64,000 bases of DNA from Agapanthus africanus (lineage: Eukaryota > Streptophyta > Magnoliopsida > Asparagales > Amaryllidaceae): assembly GCA_030015575.1 (NCBI GenBank), contig JASDDO010000006.1:377974137-378038136 (forward strand). The letters are read 5' to 3'. The notes below the pieces were generated by a model. It saw nothing but the letters and a program-made list of their open reading frames with translations. It was not told the DNA's origin and did no database searches. This document shows, in pieces, positions 59,392 to 64,000 of this stretch. The stretch's first letter is position 1. Every line of letters starts with the position of its first letter. The position numbers were made by a program, and so were the translations under genes.

Positions 59392-61430
59392 TGTTCCCCC
59401 AATCAGAGCAAGGCTCTGCTTAAATTTTGAAAATTCAAATTTTGAAGCAACGCTTCAGTTCCAGTGCGCTGCGCGCAACGCGCCACGTGTCAGAAGTTGA
59501 CACGGCAGCACAACGCCCAAGACAGTACGTCCAATCAGAGCAAGGCTCTTTAAAAAACATAAGCAACGTTCAATTGCGCAAGCGCACGGCTGCGCGACAC
59601 GTGTCTGCGCAGTTGCGCAAGCACAACTGCGCAAGCGCACGGCAGCGCGACATGTGTCTGCGCAACTGCGCAAGCGCACCGCTGCGCGACACGTGTCTGC
59701 GCAGTTGCGCAAGCGCTGCTGCGCAAGCCTTCCACTGCGCGACACGTGTCAAACACTGGGGAGTTGCGCAGAAACAGAATAAAATTTAATGAAATCTTTT
59801 CTGTTCTTATTAAAACAAGAAGATTTCCTTCTGTAAATCAGGGGCCTTTGGATCAAAGATCCAACGGTGAGAAAAATTCCCCAAATCACTCAGAAAAGAT
59901 CTTTTTAACAAATTCAACTAATTTATGAGCACTATAAAAAGGACCCCAGATTTCATTTGATCATCATCAACATCTTGCTAAAAAGAAAAAGAGAAGAGAA
60001 CTCTTGAAGAATAAAAAAAAAGGTAAAAATCTTTTAAAGAAGAGAAAATTCTCTTATGAACAAAATCATAGATCTTTAACGATAAATAAATAAATAAATA
60101 AAATAGTGCCTTGCACTTGTTTTATGAACCATGGGTTCTTGAACCTAAAAGGTTATTAAATTAACAAAGCTTTGCACTTTCATGAACCTTTGGTTCTCTG
60201 AGATAAGAATAACAAGAAAAAAACTTGTTATTTTTTTTAAAATCTAAATTCAATAGTGCCTTGCACTTGTTTTATGAACCATCGGTTCTTGAACCTAAAA
60301 GGTTCTTAAATTAATAGTGCTTTGCACTTTTATGAACTTTTGGTTATTTGAGATAAGAAAAACAAGAAAAAACTTGTTCTTTTTTTCTTAGATTTAAATC
60401 AAATAGTGCTTTGCACTTCTTTTTTTGAACCATCGGTTCTTTAATCTAAAAGATTCTCAAATTAACAGTGCTTTGCACAAATGCAATGCATTACTAAAAG
60501 GGCCAGGCCCAAATCAAAATGACCTGACAGGCCAAAATAAATTGCAAGGCAATAAATGGGCAGAGCCCAAATAAATTGATGCTTTGCATCATTTATAAAG
60601 GGCAGAGCCCAAAACAAATTGATGCCCTGTATCTTTTCTGGGCAAAACCCAAATAAAAATAAAAACAAATGCAAATAAAATATTGGACATTTTTAACTGG
60701 ACTTAGCCCAATCGTGGCCATAAGTCCTTAAATTAAATTGACTGAGCAAAATGGCTCTCCTAAATCAATTTACATCCGGTTCGAGGGTACATCTCCGAAC
60801 TCCTTTGACATCCATCGTTGTAATTCCTTAACGACGTCAAAGAGGTGACGGGTCCCAACAACCACACATCGATATGGACTGCGGGGTCCTTAAACTCGTG
60901 GACCGAAACGTCCCTAAACTAATATTGGACCGAAACGTCCCTAAACTAATATTGGACCGAGACGTCCTTAAACTAATATCGGACCGAGACGTCCTTAAAC
61001 TGATGACGGACCGAAACGTCCCTAAACTAATATTGGACCACCACGTCCCTAAAATGGAATACGGACCACCACGTCCCTAAACTGGCACAATAGAGCCCAA
61101 ATGCTCTTTTGTCGGACCTAAACGGTCCCGTTAAGTTGATCTTAGTCCCAAAATGGACTAACGTATCCTTAACAAACGTTTGAGTCGATCTTAGCCTCAA
61201 AAATGGCTAACGTATCCTCCAAACAGGCTTTAGTCCCAAATTGGACTACGCATGTCCCTAAATTGGAACAATAGAGCCTCCAAATGCTCTTTTGCCGGAT
61301 CTAAACGGTACTGTTTAAGTTGATCTTAGCCCCAAACAGGGCTAACGTATCCTTAAACATTCAAATGAAATATAAAACACTAAATCAACTTCGGTTCGAA
61401 GGTACATCTCCGAACTCCTCTGACACCTGT
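59392..61430 (+). repeat. Element C 3' LTR (part, cut by element D)
   Basis: This is homologous to 48060-50098 at about 98% on reading. It carries the same GC-rich block (59567-59755), TATA box (59931-59942) and 27-bp array (60890-61080). It stops at CCTGT, where the 5' LTR continues uninterrupted. Confidence 0.9.
60890..61080 (+). repeat. 27-bp tandem array in C 3' LTR
   Basis: This is the same array as at 49559-49752 with the same unit number and a few substitutions, so unit number has not changed since insertion. Confidence 0.85.
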
Positions 61431-64000
61431 TGTCACGACCCGAAAGTACGGAACATGACCGGCACTTAAACTACGAACGTCTCGAGGCGTACGTAATCTA
61501 AGTAAACCGAAAACCCAGAAATCCAAACCAAGAAGAGTAGTAGAGAGTAGGAAAAACCAACTTAAAGCAAGTAATTTCAATAGCATAAGCCGAATTATGC
61601 GGTTTTTAAAACATCAAAAATTTACTGAAAATTTCGGCAGAGTCTCCTTTGTAAATACTGGCCCCCAAACGGGATACAACATGAATAGTATACGAAATCA
61701 AGAAAAAGGCATCCCCAAGCGGGAGCTAGCTCTTCGTCAATCGACGGTCACAACCACACAAACAAAATAATATACAACGCCAACGGCGAGGATCAAAACT
61801 CAAAAGGAAACTCAAAACCACCAGAAATATAACGAGCGACTCTAAGGTCGAAAGAATAAACAACACTGGTCTCTATCTCAAAAAAAATACATGTTTGGTT
61901 GATGGAATTTACTAGATACAACGGAATAATATTATACAAGGTAATATGATGGGTACGATACAAGAAAAACCCACCTACTAGCAAGTCACCCGAATGAAAC
62001 TGAGCCCGCAAAGCCGTAAAGAAACCTGTACGGCAAACCTGCAAGAAACTGGGGCACAACGGGGGTGAGTTGCCAACTCGTGAATAGAAAAATATCTACG
62101 CACAGAAATCGCATAAATAACGCAACCTAGGTCAATGATCAGAAAATATCCTCAATATGTGTATAACAGGCAGCCTATGACAATGTCTAGGGTAAAATCT
62201 AACCCGAGTATAATTTCATGTGCCCGTGTCAGTGCCTCAGGTAGCAATATATCATAAGAATGAGATATGAATGCGTGAAAACAGAATACATTTACATGAA
62301 GCAGTTGTTTTCATACTTTAGTGAGATTTCCCTTGTATTTTTAAAATGAGGTACCATAATGAAATCAGCATAAAACTGTGCCTAGCATCGGCACGAACGA
62401 AATCCCAATATCCCGATATCTCAAAGTCTCAACCACAATATCTAGGGCGCCGTCAGTCCAGCCCGGCCCCTACCATAAATCTCAAGACCACGACGGTATC
62501 CTCCGGATATCCGACGCGTCGGGTAAAATCACCGGTAGGTAGTACTCCCCTGCCAGGCTCAACGTCATCACCACATTCCTCTTGCCCCGGGGTACCGCAC
62601 CGGGTCCACCATGTACCCGAAACGGTTCATCCGTCTCCTCGAATCGGGTTTCCAAATCCATCAGCAAACTCATGGTGGACGACTCATACATCATGGGAAA
62701 ACCGCACTTTTTATTTTAAAAGAGAGAATATGTTTATTTGTGTTTTTGCGGTTTTCCTCCAAATCCAGAAAATCTCATAGAAATCCAAATCCAAACCTCA
62801 ATAGCATGCGAAATAGTGAATATATGCATGAGAATCCATGAATGCGGCATAACAATGAATAACAGTATGCATGAAGTAGCAGGTAATAACTACAATGTCC
62901 AAACTATTCGCTAATAGGCTATGTCAAGCAATAATATATTTTCTAAGGTGTACGTGACATGGCAATTACCGATGAAGATGTGTGTGAGCCGGCAAGTAAG
63001 TGTACGTGGTACATACGCATCATCGGTAATGGTGCTGGTGTCCTATCAGCATGATATTAAAATGGAGTATGAAACATAATATAAGAATGCGATGCAAAGC
63101 GAACCACAAAGAAAAAGTGGGAGCTGAAACTAGACGTAACCAAAACTAATCTGCATTAGTCTAATATAAGTCCTACGAATGGTGCCTTTTGAAATAACAC
63201 GAATCATGGGGTTTTGAAAATAGGGCTACGGTGTTTTTATGAAAAGATACGTCGTTTTTGAAATGTCCGTAGATTCCCTTGAGCTGTCTTTAAAAATGCC
63301 CACGATTCGTTAGTTTTTGAAATAGGTAAGAAGTCTAATCTACTCTAACAACTACACTAAACTATACGGCCGAACTAACAAACTGAGCTACAGGTAAGGA
63401 AACCGCCTAACATCTGAGTCGATATATAACAATATATAAGTCTGTGATCCCGCCTCAATAGTATCGCGTACGATACAGTATCTCATCTGACATCCTCGAG
63501 TCATGAGCACGGATCTATCATCAATATAGGCTCATACGGTAAATCGTCGTATGGCATCCCAAAAGCTGGGTACGGTTCAATATCACACTATCTCATCACA
63601 TTTCAGATATCACTTATCATATCATATAATCTGGGGTACTGATATAAGTCTAGTACAACTGATATCATCTACAAAGTATGAATGCGGGGGGGGGGGGTTA
63701 AACGCACATCCCGAACCCGCAAGAATCACATTTCGTATCCCAAATACGAATCATATCAAATCACCGATCTCGCGGCACAAAGCCCACATCATCGACTCAA
63801 CTCCAAAGTCATCCCATATCATCAAACACCGTGCAAGTATAAGAAACACACAAGTGTATGCGTGTGGGTGCAAATCTATCCTATGGTTCGCAACTAGGAA
63901 CTACGCTAGTTATTTCTACCCCTAACTAACCATAACACACTAACTATCACACATACAAATATACTACATAGTACTAATTACGGACTGCGGGGGTGCTATA
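61431..64000 (-). mobile_element. Element D: LTR of a Ty3/gypsy-type element (continues outside window)
   Basis: The sequence from 61431 begins TGTCACGACCCG and interrupts the C LTR after CCTGT, probably the target duplication. CGGGTCGTGACA is a common U5 end of plant Del/Tekay LTRs, so the element is probably on the minus strand and this is its 3' LTR. No coding domain is visible in the 2.57 kb present. Features are a GC-rich patch (62440-62640), an internal GTAC-rich section and a run of 12 G at about 63686-63697. Family and strand are inferred from the end sequence alone. Confidence 0.55.

Larger units (their letters stand above)
48060..61430 (+). mobile_element. Element C: fullest gag-only Tat-like element in the window
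   Basis: This plus-strand element has a 5' LTR at 48060-50650, primer site, short leader, long gag (50800-54495), a 4.9-kb repeat-rich tail, an antisense ORF, a polypurine tract and a 3' LTR (59392-61430, continuing beyond D). No protease, RT, RNase H or integrase is present, so it must have depended on proteins from another element. That fits known non-autonomous, gag-carrying LTR elements of plants. LTRs differ by about 2% on reading, suggesting about one million years. Gag has about two breaks. Confidence 0.9.

Noticed and set aside
62346-62841. Plus-strand ORFs of 144 and 76 codons in D
   Set aside because: They lie in an LTR with low-complexity GC-rich sequence and no domain.
63686-63697. 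Run of 12 G as a polypurine tract
   Set aside because: No LTR boundary follows it; probably simple repeat slippage.

Overview
The window is plant nuclear DNA made almost entirely of nested LTR retrotransposons. I found no host gene, rRNA gene, functional tRNA gene or CRISPR array. The plant assignment rests on Ty1/copia and Ty3/gypsy families with initiator-Met primer sites, Tat-type CHHC zinc knuckles, a Tekay-like chromovirus, and G-box and W-box clusters in the LTRs. It looks like heterochromatin of a large, repeat-rich angiosperm genome. The species cannot be named from this.

Layout from left to right. Element A (gag-only, Tat-like, minus strand) runs from before base 1 to 17468. It is split inside gag by a whole-length Ty1/copia element, Copia-1 (plus, 3245-13522, target duplication GTATG). 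At its right end A abuts the start of a third copia LTR (Copia-3, minus, 17473-19647), apparently inside that element's primer site. Copia-3 in turn sits in the left LTR of a Tekay-like gypsy element G (minus, 19648-38035). G's gag is split by Copia-2 (minus, 26001-36133, TTCAG duplication), whose two 2071-bp LTRs are nearly identical. G's right LTR is cut at 38035 by element B (minus, same gag-only family as A). B's right LTR is cut at 48059 by element C (plus, same family). C's right LTR is cut at 61430 by another gypsy-like LTR, D, which runs off the window.

The nesting gives an order of events. G is the oldest. Copia-3, Copia-2 and B are later, A is later than Copia-3, Copia-1 is later than A, C is later than B, and D is later than C. 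By-eye LTR divergence agrees: B about 5%, C about 2%, Copia-1 about 2%, Copia-2 about 0.1%.

The most unusual material is in the A/B/C family. These elements carry a long gag with three CHHC knuckles in the fullest copy and no visible pol. Instead of pol they carry several kilobases of repeats. The repeats include many copies of a hairpin whose 10-base loop is conserved while its two arms change together. The LTRs are also packed with other short inverted repeats and CACGTG sites. Copy C has an antisense 120-codon ORF with an upstream TATA box just before its 3' LTR.
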